Below, piece after piece: positions 26,604 through 35,653 of a DNA stretch of 64,000 nucleotides. The position numbers and the translations under genes were made by a program. The stretch comes from Propionivibrio limicola (GTDB lineage: Bacteria > Pseudomonadota > Gammaproteobacteria > Burkholderiales > Rhodocyclaceae), in the NCBI RefSeq assembly GCF_009469695.1, contig NZ_SSSR01000006.1, positions 1 through 64,000 of the forward strand, read 5' to 3'. Each line of letters opens with the position of its first letter. Within the stretch, counting starts at the first letter, position 1. Below the pieces are notes generated by a model. The model saw only the letters and a program-made list of their open reading frames with translations, had not been told where the DNA came from and made no database searches.

Positions 26604-28496
26604 ATGAGTCATTCCACATCATCTTCCATCGCCGGCAAGACCGGCGCCGGTGGTCTGGCGCTGGCGGCGCTCGGCGTCGTCTATGGCGACATCGGGACGA
26701 GTCCGCTCTATGCGCTCAAGGAAACGTTCGGCAGTCCGCACCATCCGGTGCCGATCACGCCGGACAACGTGCTCGGCATCCTCTCCGTCGTGTTCTGGGC
26801 CCTGATGCTGGTCGTCACCGGCAAGTACGTCTCTTTCATCATGCGTGCCGACAACCGGGGCGAGGGCGGCATCATGGCGCTGATGGCCTTGGCCTTGCGC
26901 GATGAGCGGGACGGACCGCAACGCCGTATCGTTCTCATGCTCGGCCTGGCCGGCGCGGCGCTGTTCTATGGCGACGGCGTGGTGACGCCGGCGATTTCGG
27001 TGCTCTCCGCCGTTGAGGGGCTGGCGATCATCACGCCGGCCTTCGAGCAACTCGTCATCCCGCTGGCGCTTGTTGTGCTGACCGGCCTGTTCCTCATCCA
27101 GCGGCACGGCACGGCCAGCGTCGGCAAGCTGTTCGGACCGGTCATGCTGCTCTGGTTCGCGACGCTCACCGTGCTTGGACTGACCAACATCGTGGCGGCG
27201 CCCGGCGTCGTGCGGGCGCTCAATCCGGCGTGGGGCATCGCTTTCTTCATAAATAACCCGCTGCTCGGTTTTTTCACGCTCGGCGCGGTCGTGCTGGTGC
27301 TGACCGGCGGCGAGGCGCTGTATGCCGACATGGGACACTTCGGGCGGCGGCCGATCCAGCTCGCGTGGTACTCCGTCGTCTTGCCGGCGTTGCTGATCAA
27401 TTATTTCGGGCAGGGCGCGTTGCTGCTCAGCAACCCGGCCGCCGTTGAAAATCCCTTCTACCGCATGGCGCCGGGCTGGGCGCTGATACCGTTGCTGCTG
27501 CTGTCGACGATGGCAACCGTCATCGCCTCTCAGGCTGTCATCTCGGGAGCCTTTTCGCTGACCCAGCAGGCGATCCAGCTTGGCTACACGCCGCGTTTGC
27601 GCATCCTGCACACGTCGGAGCGGGAGATGGGGCAGATTTACCTGCCGGCCATCAACTGGCTGTTGCTCGGTTCGGTGATCGCCCTGGTGCTCGGCTTCAA
27701 GTCGTCGAGCAATCTGGCGGCGGCGTACGGCATTGCGGTGACCGGCACCATGCTGATCACCAACCTGCTGGCTTTTGTCGTCATCCGCCAACAGTGGCGC
27801 TGGAACCGCTGGCGGGCGCTGGCCTGCGTCGTGCCTTTTGCGCTCGTCGATGTGGCGTTCTTTGCCGCCAACTCTCTGAAGATTGCTGATGGCGGCTGGT
27901 TCCCGCTCGTTTTCGGCCTGTTTGTCCTGGGCGTGCTGACGACCTGGAAACGCGGCCGGGAATTGCTGAGCGAGAAACTCGGCGGCAGTGCGATCAGCCT
28001 GAACGAATTCATCGCGAGTCTGGCGTTGGGCGGTGCGACGCGCGTTCCCGGTACCGCTGTCTTTCTGACCAGCCGGCCGGAAGGCGTGCCGCGTACGATG
28101 TTGCACAGCCTCAAGCACTACAAGGTGCTGCACGAGCGCATGGTGATCGTGACGATCCAGTTCTTCGATGTGCCTTACGTGCCGGAGATCGATCGCGTCG
28201 AAGTGCACCCGCTCGACGAGAATTTCTGGCAGATCACCGTCCAGTACGGTTTCCGCGACGAACCGGACCTGCCGCATGCACTCGAACTGTGTGCCCATTT
28301 CGGGCTGGAGTTCGACATGATGGCCACGTCCTTCTTCCTCGGCCGCGATACCTTGCTGGTCCAGCGCGGCAAGGAGATGGCCTACTGGCGTGTGCTGCTT
28401 TTCGCCACCATGTACCGCAACGCCAACAGCTTCGCCAACTTCTTCAAGATTCCGTCGAACCGCGTGGTTGAACTGGGATCGCAGGTGGCGCTGTAG
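26604..28496 (+). CDS. kup: Low-affinity potassium uptake protein Kup
   Basis: A 630-residue K+/H+ symporter of the KUP/HAK/KT family. Twelve hydrophobic helices fill residues about 18-465, opening with the family signature LGVVYGDIGTSPLYALKE, then FYGDGVVTPAISVLSAVEGL and GGEALYADMGHFGR. The C-terminal cytoplasmic domain (about 470-630) includes GTAVFLTSRPEGVP and MATSFFLGRD. Full length. The start at 26604 follows AAGGGAAC. It is in line with the KdpDE-like pair and likely controlled by it. Confidence 0.95.
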   Translation: MSHSTSSSIAGKTGAGGLALAALGVVYGDIGTSPLYALKETFGSPHHPVPITPDNVLGILSVVFWALMLVVTGKYVSFIMRADNRGEGGIMALMALALRDERDGPQRRIVLMLGLAGAALFYGDGVVTPAISVLSAVEGLAIITPAFEQLVIPLALVVLTGLFLIQRHGTASVGKLFGPVMLLWFATLTVLGLTNIVAAPGVVRALNPAWGIAFFINNPLLGFFTLGAVVLVLTGGEALYADMGHFGRRPIQLAWYSVVLPALLINYFGQGALLLSNPAAVENPFYRMAPGWALIPLLLLSTMATVIASQAVISGAFSLTQQAIQLGYTPRLRILHTSEREMGQIYLPAINWLLLGSVIALVLGFKSSSNLAAAYGIAVTGTMLITNLLAFVVIRQQWRWNRWRALACVVPFALVDVAFFAANSLKIADGGWFPLVFGLFVLGVLTTWKRGRELLSEKLGGSAISLNEFIASLALGGATRVPGTAVFLTSRPEGVPRTMLHSLKHYKVLHERMVIVTIQFFDVPYVPEIDRVEVHPLDENFWQITVQYGFRDEPDLPHALELCAHFGLEFDMMATSFFLGRDTLLVQRGKEMAYWRVLLFATMYRNANSFANFFKIPSNRVVELGSQVAL

Positions 28497-28509
28497 TTCC
28501 TCAGGTCTG

Positions 28510-28532
28510 AAGGCGCCGTGGCGTGGCGCCTT
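28510..28532. terminator. Perfect stem-loop between convergent kup and polA
   Basis: AAGGCGCC (28510-28517) and GGCGCCTT (28525-28532) form an 8-bp perfect stem with a 7-nt loop. It lies between the kup stop and the polA stop codon, overlapping the latter by two bases. No strong T-tract follows on either strand, so its termination strength is uncertain. Confidence 0.45.
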
Positions 28533-31275
28533 AGTGCGCTTCGTCCCAGTTGGCGCCGACGCCGACTTCGACGGCGAGCGGTACGCGCAACTGAGCGACT
28601 TGCGTCATCAGCGGCGGCAATTCGACGCGTACGCGCACGAGTTCGTCGTCGGGTACTTCGAGGATCAGTTCGTCGTGGACCTGCATGACGAGGCGAGTTT
28701 TGAGCTTTTCGCGCTTGATCCAGTCGTGTACGGCGATCATCGCCAGCTTGATCAGATCGGCGGCGGTGCCTTGCATCGGCGCGTTGATGGCGGCGCGTTC
28801 GGCGCCTTGGCGGCGGCCGACTTGCGCGGCGGTGATTTCCGGCAGCCAGAGGCGGCGGCCGAAGACGGTCTCGACGTAGCCATGCATCTTGGCCGTGTTG
28901 CGCGTGCTTTCCATGTATTTGGCGACGCCGGGGTAGCGGGTGAAATAGCGCTCGATGTAGCTCTGCGCGGCCGAGCGTTCGAGGTCGAGCTGGCGGGCGA
29001 GGCCGAAGGCGCTCATGCCGTAGATCAGGCCGAAGTTGATGACCTTGGCGACGCGCCGCTGGTCGGGGCCGACTTCGAGCGGCGTGACGCCGAAAATTTC
29101 GGCCGCGGTGGCGCGGTGCACGTCCTCGCCGTGGGCGAAGGCGTCGAGCAGGCGCGCGTCTTCCGAGAGGTGGGCCATGATGCGCAGTTCGATCTGCGAG
29201 TAGTCGGCCGAGACGATGCTGGCGCCCGGCGGAGCGATGAAGGCCGAGCGGATGCGCCGCCCTTCGGCGGTGCGCACCGGAATGTTCTGCAGGTTGGGAT
29301 CGCTCGACGCCAGCCGGCCGGTGACGGCAACGGCCTGCGCGTAGCTGGTATGCACGCGCCCGGTCTGCGCGTTGACCATCTTCGGCAGCTTGTCGGTGTA
29401 GGTGCCCTTGAGCTTGGCGAGCTGCCGCGATTCGAGCAGCACCTTGGGCAGCGGGTAGTCGAGCGCCAGTTCGGAGAGCACTTCCTCGTCGGTCGACGGC
29501 GTGCCGGACGGCGTTTTCTTCTTCACCGGCAGGCCGAGCTTGTTGAACAGGATGTCGGCGAGCTGCTTCGGCGAATTGACGTTGAACGGTTGGCCGGCGA
29601 TTTCGTAGGCCTGCTTTTCCAGTTCCAGCAGGCGGCTGCCGAGTTCGTGGCTTTGCCGGGCGAGCCGGTCACTGTCGATCAGAACGCCGATGCGTTCCAT
29701 ATGAAACAGAACGTCGCGTACCGGGATTTCGATGTCGCGATAGACGTGCAACTGGCCTGGATTGGCGTCGAGTTGCGGCAGCAGCCGCTCGTTGAGACGC
29801 AGGCACAGGTCGGCGTCCTCGGCGCCGTATTCGGCGGCCTGTTCGACGGCGACCTGATTGAAACCGATCTGGCTGGCGCCCTTGCCGCACAGGTCCTCGT
29901 AAGCGATGGTTTCCAGCCCGAGGTGGCGCAACGCGAGCTGGCCGAGGTCGTGACCGCGCACACCGGATTTTCCCGCTTCGAGCACGTAGGACTGCAGCAG
30001 CGTGTCGTGTGCGACGCCGGCCAGCGCGATGCCGTGGTTGGCGAAGACGTGCTGGTCGTACTTGAGGTTCTGGCCGATCTTGGCGTGCGTGGCCGCTTCC
30101 AGCCAGGGTTTCAGGCGGGCCAGCGCTTCGTCGCGCGGCAGTTGGGCCGGTGCGCCGGCGTAGTCGTGGGCGAGCGGCAGGTAGGCGGCTTCGCCGGGGG
30201 TGACGGCGAACGAAATGCCGACGATGCGCGCGGCGAACGGGTCGAGGCTCGTCGTTTCGGTGTCGAGCGCGGTGAGCGGCGCGGCTTCGATTTTCTTCAG
30301 CCAAGTGTCGAATGTCGTCCAGTCGAGGATCGTCGCGTAGCCGGCGCGATGCGAGCCGTCGGCCAGCAGGTTGGTCGGAGGTGCTGCCGCCGTGGGTGTT
30401 GCCGGCGTTTCACTGGCCGGGGTCGTTTGCACTTCCTTGAGCCATGATTTCATCTCGTAGCGGGCGAACAGTTCGGCCAGCTTTTCGCGGTCCTGTGGGC
30501 GTGGCGTGAGGTCGGCGAGTGGTTTCGGCAGTTCGACGTCGCAGCATACGGTAACGAGCCGCCGCCCGAGCGGCAGGAAGTCGAGCGCCTGCCGCAAATT
30601 CTGGCCGACGACGCCGCCGATGTCGGCCGCGGCGGCGATGACGCCGTCGAGCGAGCCATATTGCGCCAGCCATTTGACCGCCGTCTTCGGCCCGACCTTG
30701 GCGACGCCGGGCACGTTGTCGACGGTGTCGCCGATCAGACTCAGGTAGTCGACGATGCGCTCCGGCGGCACGCCGAACTTGGCGAACACGCCGGCTTCGT
30801 CGAGCACCTCGTTGCTCATCGTGTTGACCAGCGTGATATGGGCATCGACGAGTTGCGCCAGATCCTTGTCGCCGGTCGAGACGACGACGTCGATGCCCTG
30901 CGCGGCGGCCTGTTTCGCCAGGGTGCCGATCACGTCGTCGGCTTCGACGCCGTCGACCATCAGGATCGGCCAGCCGGCGGCCTCGATGCAGGCGTGGATC
31001 GGCTCGATCTGGCGGGCGAGATCGTCCGGCATCGGCGGCCGGTGCGCCTTGTACTCCGGGTACCAGTCGTCGCGGAAGGTTTTGCCCTTGGCGTCGAAGA
31101 CGCACGCCCTGTAAGCTACGTCGTGCGCCTTGTAGTCGCCTTCGAGCCGACGTAGCATGTTCAGCACGCCGTAGATGGCGCCGGTCGGTTCGCCCTGCGT
31201 GTTGCGCAGATCGGGCATGGCATGAAAAGCGCGGTAAAGGTAGGACGACGCGTCGACCAGCAGCAAGGTAGGCAT
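28531..31275 (-). CDS. polA: DNA polymerase I
   Basis: A 914-residue repair and Okazaki-fragment polymerase with all three domains. The 5'-3' exonuclease covers about residues 1-290 (MPTLLLVDASSYLYRAFHAM, VEADDVIGTLA). The 3'-5' proofreading domain covers about 330-520 and keeps the DxE pair (TALDTETTSLDP), unlike proofreading-dead relatives. The polymerase covers about 530-914 (SADYSQIELRIMAHLSED; FGLIYGMSAFGLARQL; MQVHDELILEV). Divergent from the LOG-family gene with only 23 bp between the start codons, so its promoter must overlap the neighbouring coding region. No good ribosome-binding site precedes the ATG. Confidence 0.97.
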   Translation of the reverse strand: MPTLLLVDASSYLYRAFHAMPDLRNTQGEPTGAIYGVLNMLRRLEGDYKAHDVAYRACVFDAKGKTFRDDWYPEYKAHRPPMPDDLARQIEPIHACIEAAGWPILMVDGVEADDVIGTLAKQAAAQGIDVVVSTGDKDLAQLVDAHITLVNTMSNEVLDEAGVFAKFGVPPERIVDYLSLIGDTVDNVPGVAKVGPKTAVKWLAQYGSLDGVIAAAADIGGVVGQNLRQALDFLPLGRRLVTVCCDVELPKPLADLTPRPQDREKLAELFARYEMKSWLKEVQTTPASETPATPTAAAPPTNLLADGSHRAGYATILDWTTFDTWLKKIEAAPLTALDTETTSLDPFAARIVGISFAVTPGEAAYLPLAHDYAGAPAQLPRDEALARLKPWLEAATHAKIGQNLKYDQHVFANHGIALAGVAHDTLLQSYVLEAGKSGVRGHDLGQLALRHLGLETIAYEDLCGKGASQIGFNQVAVEQAAEYGAEDADLCLRLNERLLPQLDANPGQLHVYRDIEIPVRDVLFHMERIGVLIDSDRLARQSHELGSRLLELEKQAYEIAGQPFNVNSPKQLADILFNKLGLPVKKKTPSGTPSTDEEVLSELALDYPLPKVLLESRQLAKLKGTYTDKLPKMVNAQTGRVHTSYAQAVAVTGRLASSDPNLQNIPVRTAEGRRIRSAFIAPPGASIVSADYSQIELRIMAHLSEDARLLDAFAHGEDVHRATAAEIFGVTPLEVGPDQRRVAKVINFGLIYGMSAFGLARQLDLERSAAQSYIERYFTRYPGVAKYMESTRNTAKMHGYVETVFGRRLWLPEITAAQVGRRQGAERAAINAPMQGTAADLIKLAMIAVHDWIKREKLKTRLVMQVHDELILEVPDDELVRVRVELPPLMTQVAQLRVPLAVEVGVGANWDEAH

Positions 31276-31298
31276 AGTGAAAGAGAATTGAGAAGAAG

Positions 31299-32024
31299 AT
31301 GACCGAAAAAGACAAAATTCCCGAATTGGCCGATCACGCGGCAGCCAAGTTCACAGCCTCGCAGGAGGCCTGGCGGGTCTTCGGCATTATGTCAGAGTTC
31401 GTCGAGGCGACGCAGCGCCTGTCCTCGATTCGTCCAGCCGTGTCGATCTTCGGCAGCGCCCGCACGCCGCCTGAGTCACCGTATTACAAACTGACCGAGG
31501 AAATCGCTCGCCTGCTGTCGGATGCCGGTTTTTCGGTCATCTCCGGCGGCGGTCCGGGGATCATGGAAGCCGCCAACAAGGGCGCCTACCACGGCAAGTC
31601 GCCGAGCGTCGGGCTCAACATCCAGCTGCCACACGAGCAGACGTCGAACAGGTTCCAGGATATTTCGCAGACCTTCCGCCACTTTTTTGCCCGCAAGTAC
31701 ATGTTTGTGCGCTTTGCCAATGCTTATGTGGTGATGCCGGGCGGCTTCGGCACGCTCGACGAGTTGATGGAGGCGTTGACGCTGGTGCAGACTGGCAAGA
31801 GCCAGAAGATTCCGATCATCCTCGTGCATTCACCGTTCTGGCAGGGAATGGTTGACTGGCTGCGCGACCGGCTGGTTGATGAGGGCATGATTTCGCCCGA
31901 AGACATGGATCTGATCCAGTTGATCGATGAACCGGCCGATGTGGTCGAGGCCATCTTCAAGCATTACGAGACGCGCGGCTTTGCCCCGTTGCCGTGCGAG
32001 CGGGAGATGTTGCTCAATTTGTAA
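31299..32024 (+). CDS. LOG family protein (cytokinin riboside phosphoribohydrolase-like)
   Basis: A 241-residue lysine-decarboxylase-like Rossmann protein. The LOG signatures are SGGGPGIMEAANKGA (near residue 82) and PGGFGTLDELMEAL (near residue 147). Characterised members hydrolyse nucleoside monophosphates to base and ribose phosphate; many bacterial ones are labelled TIGR00730. The N-terminal 45 residues are a helical extension typical of the longer subgroup. AGAAGAAG precedes the ATG. It is divergent from polA and followed by the DUF2782 gene 53 bp later. Confidence 0.9.
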   Translation: MTEKDKIPELADHAAAKFTASQEAWRVFGIMSEFVEATQRLSSIRPAVSIFGSARTPPESPYYKLTEEIARLLSDAGFSVISGGGPGIMEAANKGAYHGKSPSVGLNIQLPHEQTSNRFQDISQTFRHFFARKYMFVRFANAYVVMPGGFGTLDELMEALTLVQTGKSQKIPIILVHSPFWQGMVDWLRDRLVDEGMISPEDMDLIQLIDEPADVVEAIFKHYETRGFAPLPCEREMLLNL

Positions 32025-32077
32025 TACAATCAACGCCCTTCGGTTTCCCCGCCTCATTGCCAAACGGATTATTTGCC

Positions 32078-32422
32078 ATGCGCCGCTTTCTCCCCTTCGT
32101 CTTCCTGCTGGCCTGTGCCGCCGCACCGGTTTCGGCCCAGGTTCAGACGCCGGCCGCTCCGCCAGCCGTGCCGGATGCTCGTCCGCCAGTCGTGGAGGTG
32201 ATCGACGAGTCGGTCGAGCCCGAAGTGACGATCAAGCGCCAGGACACCGATACGATCGAGGAATACCGGGTGAATGGCCGTCTGTACAAGATCCGGATTA
32301 TTCCGAAGAACGGTGTGCCCTATGAACTCGTCGACCAGAGGGGCGACGGCAGCTTCACCATCCTTGACGGACCGGGCACGTCGGGGCTGAGCATCCCGAT
32401 GTGGGTGATCGGCACCTTCTGA
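32078..32422 (+). CDS. DUF2782 family exported protein
   Basis: A 114-residue protein with a signal peptide (residues 1-21, ending PVSAQ), a Pro/Ala-rich stretch and the DUF2782 core (VTIKRQDTDTIEEYRVNGR, YKIRIIPKNGVPYELVD). It should be periplasmic; function unknown. In related betaproteobacteria a gene of this family sits by polA, matching this context. The ATG at 32078 is chosen because it starts the signal peptide; the frame is open further upstream without a plausible start site. Confidence 0.85.
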   Translation: MRRFLPFVFLLACAAAPVSAQVQTPAAPPAVPDARPPVVEVIDESVEPEVTIKRQDTDTIEEYRVNGRLYKIRIIPKNGVPYELVDQRGDGSFTILDGPGTSGLSIPMWVIGTF

Positions 32423-32588
32423 CGCCCTGCTCATGTGCCGTCCGCGCGGTGTTCACCGGGACGGTCCGGGATCGGGAGCCGGTGCGGATTTGCTGCCTGC
32501 GCTCCCGTTGTTTTTCCGGTTTCCTCCTTTCTTCCTGAACCTCTCCGATTGACTTGCCGGCCTTGCGGCCGCCTCTAGGGACGACGCC

Positions 32589-33326
32589 ATGGACCCATTT
32601 CCGATTCAGGCCCCGGCTTTCAACGGCGAGAGCCGTGTGGTCGAAGCCGGCAGCGCCTTTGAATGGCTGCGCCAGGGTTGGGGGCTGTTCGCCACCAATC
32701 CGGGGATGTGGATTGCGATGACCGTCGTGCTGCTCGTCATCTTTTTCGGCTTGCAGATCGTGCCGTTTGTCGGGTCGCTGGCGGCGCACCTCTTGACGCC
32801 GGTTTTGCTGGCCGGCTTGCTGCAAACCAGCCGCAGGCTGGAGTCGGGAGAAATGCCGGAGATCGCCGACCTGTTCGTCGGCTTCAAGCAGCAGACCGGC
32901 AGCCTCGTCACGCTCGGTGTTCTCTATATGGCGGCCATGCTGGTCATTCTCCTGATTGGCCTGCTGCTGGGCGGCGGCAGTCTGGCCGGCGGCATGATGA
33001 TGGGCCGGCCGGCCGGTTTCGGCGTGGCCATGGGCGGCATGATGCTGACGATGCTGGTATCGCTGCTGCTCTCGGTGCCGGTGCTCATGGCCCTGTGGTT
33101 CGCTCCGGCGCTGGTGTTGTTCAACCGCATGCCGCCGGTGGACGCGGCGAAAGCCAGCTTCAACGCCTGTCTGAAGAATCTGCTGCCGTTCATCGTCTAT
33201 GGGCTGATGCTTGCCGTCCTGATGTTCTTCGCCGCGCTGCCCGTGCTGCTCGGCTTTCTGGTACTCATCCCGGTCATTGCCGGGTCGGTGTATGCCGCCT
33301 ATCGGGATATTTTCGTTGCCCTCTGA
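32589..33326 (+). CDS. BPSS1780-type membrane protein, first copy
   Basis: A 245-residue protein with about six membrane helices (e.g. GMWIAMTVVLLVIFFGLQIV and VTLGVLYMAAMLVILLIGLL) and the ending AGSVYAAYRDIFVAL. The Gly/Met-rich middle (GGGSLAGGMMMGRPAG) is unusual. The end pattern YAAYRDIF is shared with the next gene (YVSYRDVFVI), so the two are paralogues of the BPSS1780 membrane family, whose function is unknown. GCGxxGCC surroundings give no clear ribosome-binding site. The pair leads into nadD. Confidence 0.8.
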   Translation: MDPFPIQAPAFNGESRVVEAGSAFEWLRQGWGLFATNPGMWIAMTVVLLVIFFGLQIVPFVGSLAAHLLTPVLLAGLLQTSRRLESGEMPEIADLFVGFKQQTGSLVTLGVLYMAAMLVILLIGLLLGGGSLAGGMMMGRPAGFGVAMGGMMLTMLVSLLLSVPVLMALWFAPALVLFNRMPPVDAAKASFNACLKNLLPFIVYGLMLAVLMFFAALPVLLGFLVLIPVIAGSVYAAYRDIFVAL

Positions 33327-33344
33327 TTTTCGTGTCGTGACCTC

Positions 33345-34115
33345 ATGCAAGCTTTGACCCTTCCCGCCAGCCGCGGCTGGCGCTGGCTGACCGACGGCTT
33401 TGCCATCTTCCGCCGCAAGCCGTTCCAGTTGTCGGTCCTCGTGCTCGGCTACTGGCTGGCGATGGCGTTGATCAACGCCGTTCCGTTCATCGGGCAGCTG
33501 CTCGGCTTCATCCTGATTCCGGCCTTTTCGGTCAGTCTGATGAACGCCTGCCGGGCGGTCGATCAGGGCGTCGAGGCGCCGCAACCGGTGCTTTTTTCCG
33601 GTTTCCATGCCCATCTGCAGGCGCTGATCCAGCTCGGCGGGGTGTACTGCGTTTTCAGCATCGTTGTGCTCGGCGTGACGACACTGATCGATGGCGGCGT
33701 CCTGTTCCAGCTCGTTGTTCTTGGGCAGCCGCCGGGCGAGGAGGCAATGGCCAGCGGCAGCGTGATGGCGGCCGGCCAGCTGGCGCTTTTTTTGCTGCTG
33801 CCGATCATGATGGCCAACTGGTTTGCGCCGGTGCTGGTGGCCTGGCATGGCTTGCCGGTCGTCAAGTCGCTGTTTTTCAGTTTCATCGCCTGCCTGCGCA
33901 ACTGGCGCGCCTTCTTCGTCTATACCGTGGCAGTCATCGTCGTCGGCGCGCTCGTGCCGGGGTTCGTGCTCGGCTTGCTCAAACCGGCGGGCGGTGGCGA
34001 GCTGTTTTCGGCGGCGATGACGTTCTTCGTCATCGGTGTCTTGTTGCCGACGCTGTACGCCAGTTTCTACGTCAGCTACCGCGACGTGTTTGTCATCATC
34101 GACGAGAATGTCTGA
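33345..34115 (+). CDS. BPSS1780-type membrane protein, second copy
   Basis: A 256-residue protein with about six membrane helices. It starts with RGWRWLTDGFAIFRRKPFQL, the equivalent of FEWLRQGWGLFATNPGMW in the first copy, and ends with ASFYVSYRDVFVIIDENV. The two copies diverge in the middle. Only 18 bp separate it from the first copy, and its stop overlaps the nadD start by 8 bp (ATGTCTGA), giving translational coupling of a membrane protein of unknown role to an NAD-synthesis gene. Confidence 0.8.
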   Translation: MQALTLPASRGWRWLTDGFAIFRRKPFQLSVLVLGYWLAMALINAVPFIGQLLGFILIPAFSVSLMNACRAVDQGVEAPQPVLFSGFHAHLQALIQLGGVYCVFSIVVLGVTTLIDGGVLFQLVVLGQPPGEEAMASGSVMAAGQLALFLLLPIMMANWFAPVLVAWHGLPVVKSLFFSFIACLRNWRAFFVYTVAVIVVGALVPGFVLGLLKPAGGGELFSAAMTFFVIGVLLPTLYASFYVSYRDVFVIIDENV

Positions 34116-34782
34116 CGCGGTGCAAAACCAGCCGCTTGGCGTTTTTGGCGGCACCTTCGACCCGGTGCATTATGGTCACCTGCGTCTGGCCGAAGAGGCG
34201 GCGGATGCGCTCGGCCTGGCCGCCGTGCGCTGGATTCCGGCCGGCCGGCCGGCCTTGCGTGAATCGCCGCGGGTCAGTGCGGCGCAGCGATTGGCGATGG
34301 TGCGGCTGGCCATAGCCGGGAATCCGCGTTTTGAACTCGACGCCGCCGAGGTCGAAGCGGCGCAGCCCAGTTACACCGTGCCGACGCTCGAACGGCTGCG
34401 CCAGCCGGAGCATTGCGGTACTGCGCGTCCGCTGGTGTTGCTGGCCGGCGCCGATGCCTTTGCCGGGATGACGAATTGGCACCGTTGGGAACGCCTGCTC
34501 GAACTGGCGCACATCGGCGTCGCCCATCGTCCCGGCTATTCGATCGACGCGGCCAGTCTGCCGCCGGCGCTGGCGGCGCTCTACCGCGAGCGCGGCAGCA
34601 CCGATCCGGCCGATCTCACCGGTGCGCCGGCCGGGCGCATCGTGACCTTCGCCATGACGCCGCTCGACATTTCGGCAACCCGCATCCGCGAGCTGTTGTC
34701 GAAGGGTTTGAGTCCGCGTTATCTGCTCCCCGACAGCCTCGTGGATTACATTCGCAATCACCATTTTTACTTGGGAAACTGA
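34108..34782 (+). CDS. nadD: Nicotinate-nucleotide adenylyltransferase
   Basis: A 224-residue enzyme that adenylates nicotinate mononucleotide to deamido-NAD in NAD synthesis. The nucleotidyltransferase motif GVFGGTFDPVHYGHLRLAEE (near residue 9) and the C-terminal ISATRIREL are both present. The start at 34108 overlaps the end of the upstream membrane-protein gene; further upstream the frame has no homology. It is followed after 7 bp by rsfS, the usual nadD-rsfS-rlmH order. Confidence 0.96.
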   Translation: MSDAVQNQPLGVFGGTFDPVHYGHLRLAEEAADALGLAAVRWIPAGRPALRESPRVSAAQRLAMVRLAIAGNPRFELDAAEVEAAQPSYTVPTLERLRQPEHCGTARPLVLLAGADAFAGMTNWHRWERLLELAHIGVAHRPGYSIDAASLPPALAALYRERGSTDPADLTGAPAGRIVTFAMTPLDISATRIRELLSKGLSPRYLLPDSLVDYIRNHHFYLGN

Positions 34783-34789
34783 AAACGTA

Positions 34790-35152
34790 ATGAACGTATC
34801 GCAACTGGAAAAAATCGTCGTCGACGCGCTTGAGGACATCAAGGGCCGCGACATCGAAGTCATCGACACGACCCGCCTCACTTCGCTCTTCGAGCGCATC
34901 GTCGTCGCCTGCGGCGACTCCAATCGCCAGGTCAAGTCGCTGGCGCGCAACGTGCAGGACAAGGTGCGCGAGGCGGGCGGCGAAGTCATCTCGAGCGAAG
35001 GCGAGGACACCGGCGAATGGGTGCTGGTCGACCTCGGCGACATCGTCGTGCATGTCATGCAGCCGGCCATCCGCAGCTACTACAACATCGAAGAGCTGTG
35101 GGGTGGCAAGGGGCCGGAGCGCGTCCGCAAGGCGGCCGCGGCCCACGCGTAA
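34790..35152 (+). CDS. rsfS: Ribosome silencing factor RsfS
   Basis: A 120-residue protein that binds large-subunit protein uL14 and blocks subunit joining when nutrients are short. The family core is clear: IVVACGDSNRQVKSLARNVQ (near residue 37), GEWVLVDLGDIVVHVMQP and YYNIEELWGG. Full length. It sits between nadD and rlmH, in the conserved cluster, with only 7 and 12 bp on either side. Confidence 0.97.
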   Translation: MNVSQLEKIVVDALEDIKGRDIEVIDTTRLTSLFERIVVACGDSNRQVKSLARNVQDKVREAGGEVISSEGEDTGEWVLVDLGDIVVHVMQPAIRSYYNIEELWGGKGPERVRKAAAAHA

Positions 35153-35164
35153 GAGGGTGCGAGC

Positions 35165-35635
35165 GTGAGGCTGGCCATCCTTGCCGTCGGGCACAAGCTG
35201 CCCGGCTGGGTCGCCGACGGCTGCGCCGAATACCTCAAGCGCATGCCGCGCGAGCTGCCGCTTTCGGTCGTCGAGATCAAGCCGGAGCCGCGCGGCTCGA
35301 AGACGCGCGAGCAATTGCTGGCCGCCGAAAAGGGGCGGCTCGACCAGGCGCTGCAAGGATTCGCCCGGATCGTCGTGCTCGACGAGCGCGGCGCCGATCT
35401 GACGACGCTGAAACTGGCGCAGCGGCTGGAAAACTGGATGCAGGAGGGCGGCGACACCGCCTTCATCATCGGCGGTGCCGACGGCATCGACGAGGAGCTG
35501 AAGCGGCGCGCCAGCGACATGATCCGCCTCTCCAGCCTGACGCTGCCGCACGCCATGGCGCGGCTCGTGCTGTGCGAGCAGCTTTACCGCGCCGTCAGCG
35601 TCGTCAAGAACCACCCGTATCACCGGGAAGGCTAG
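35165..35635 (+). CDS. rlmH: 23S rRNA pseudouridine-1915 N3-methyltransferase RlmH
   Basis: A 156-residue SPOUT-class methyltransferase acting on pseudouridine 1915 in helix 69 of 23S rRNA. The SAM-binding trefoil knot is in FIIGGADGIDEELKRRA (near residue 100) and LSSLTLPHAMARLVLCEQLY, with the family end NHPYHREG. GTG start, with GAGGGTGCGAGC upstream as the ribosome-binding region. Twelve bp after rsfS, same operon. Confidence 0.96.
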   Translation: MRLAILAVGHKLPGWVADGCAEYLKRMPRELPLSVVEIKPEPRGSKTREQLLAAEKGRLDQALQGFARIVVLDERGADLTTLKLAQRLENWMQEGGDTAFIIGGADGIDEELKRRASDMIRLSSLTLPHAMARLVLCEQLYRAVSVVKNHPYHREG

Positions 35636-35653
35636 CCGGAGAGGAGGAACAAA

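Noticed and set aside
28390-30447. 685-codon plus-strand open frame opposite polA
   Set aside because: Pure antisense of a verified polymerase gene; GC-rich codon usage keeps this frame open, and there is no motif or ribosome-binding site.
32355-34154. 599-codon minus-strand frame opposite the BPSS1780-type genes
   Set aside because: Antisense shadow with Gln/His/Arg-rich composition; the plus-strand genes have membrane helices and operon overlaps.
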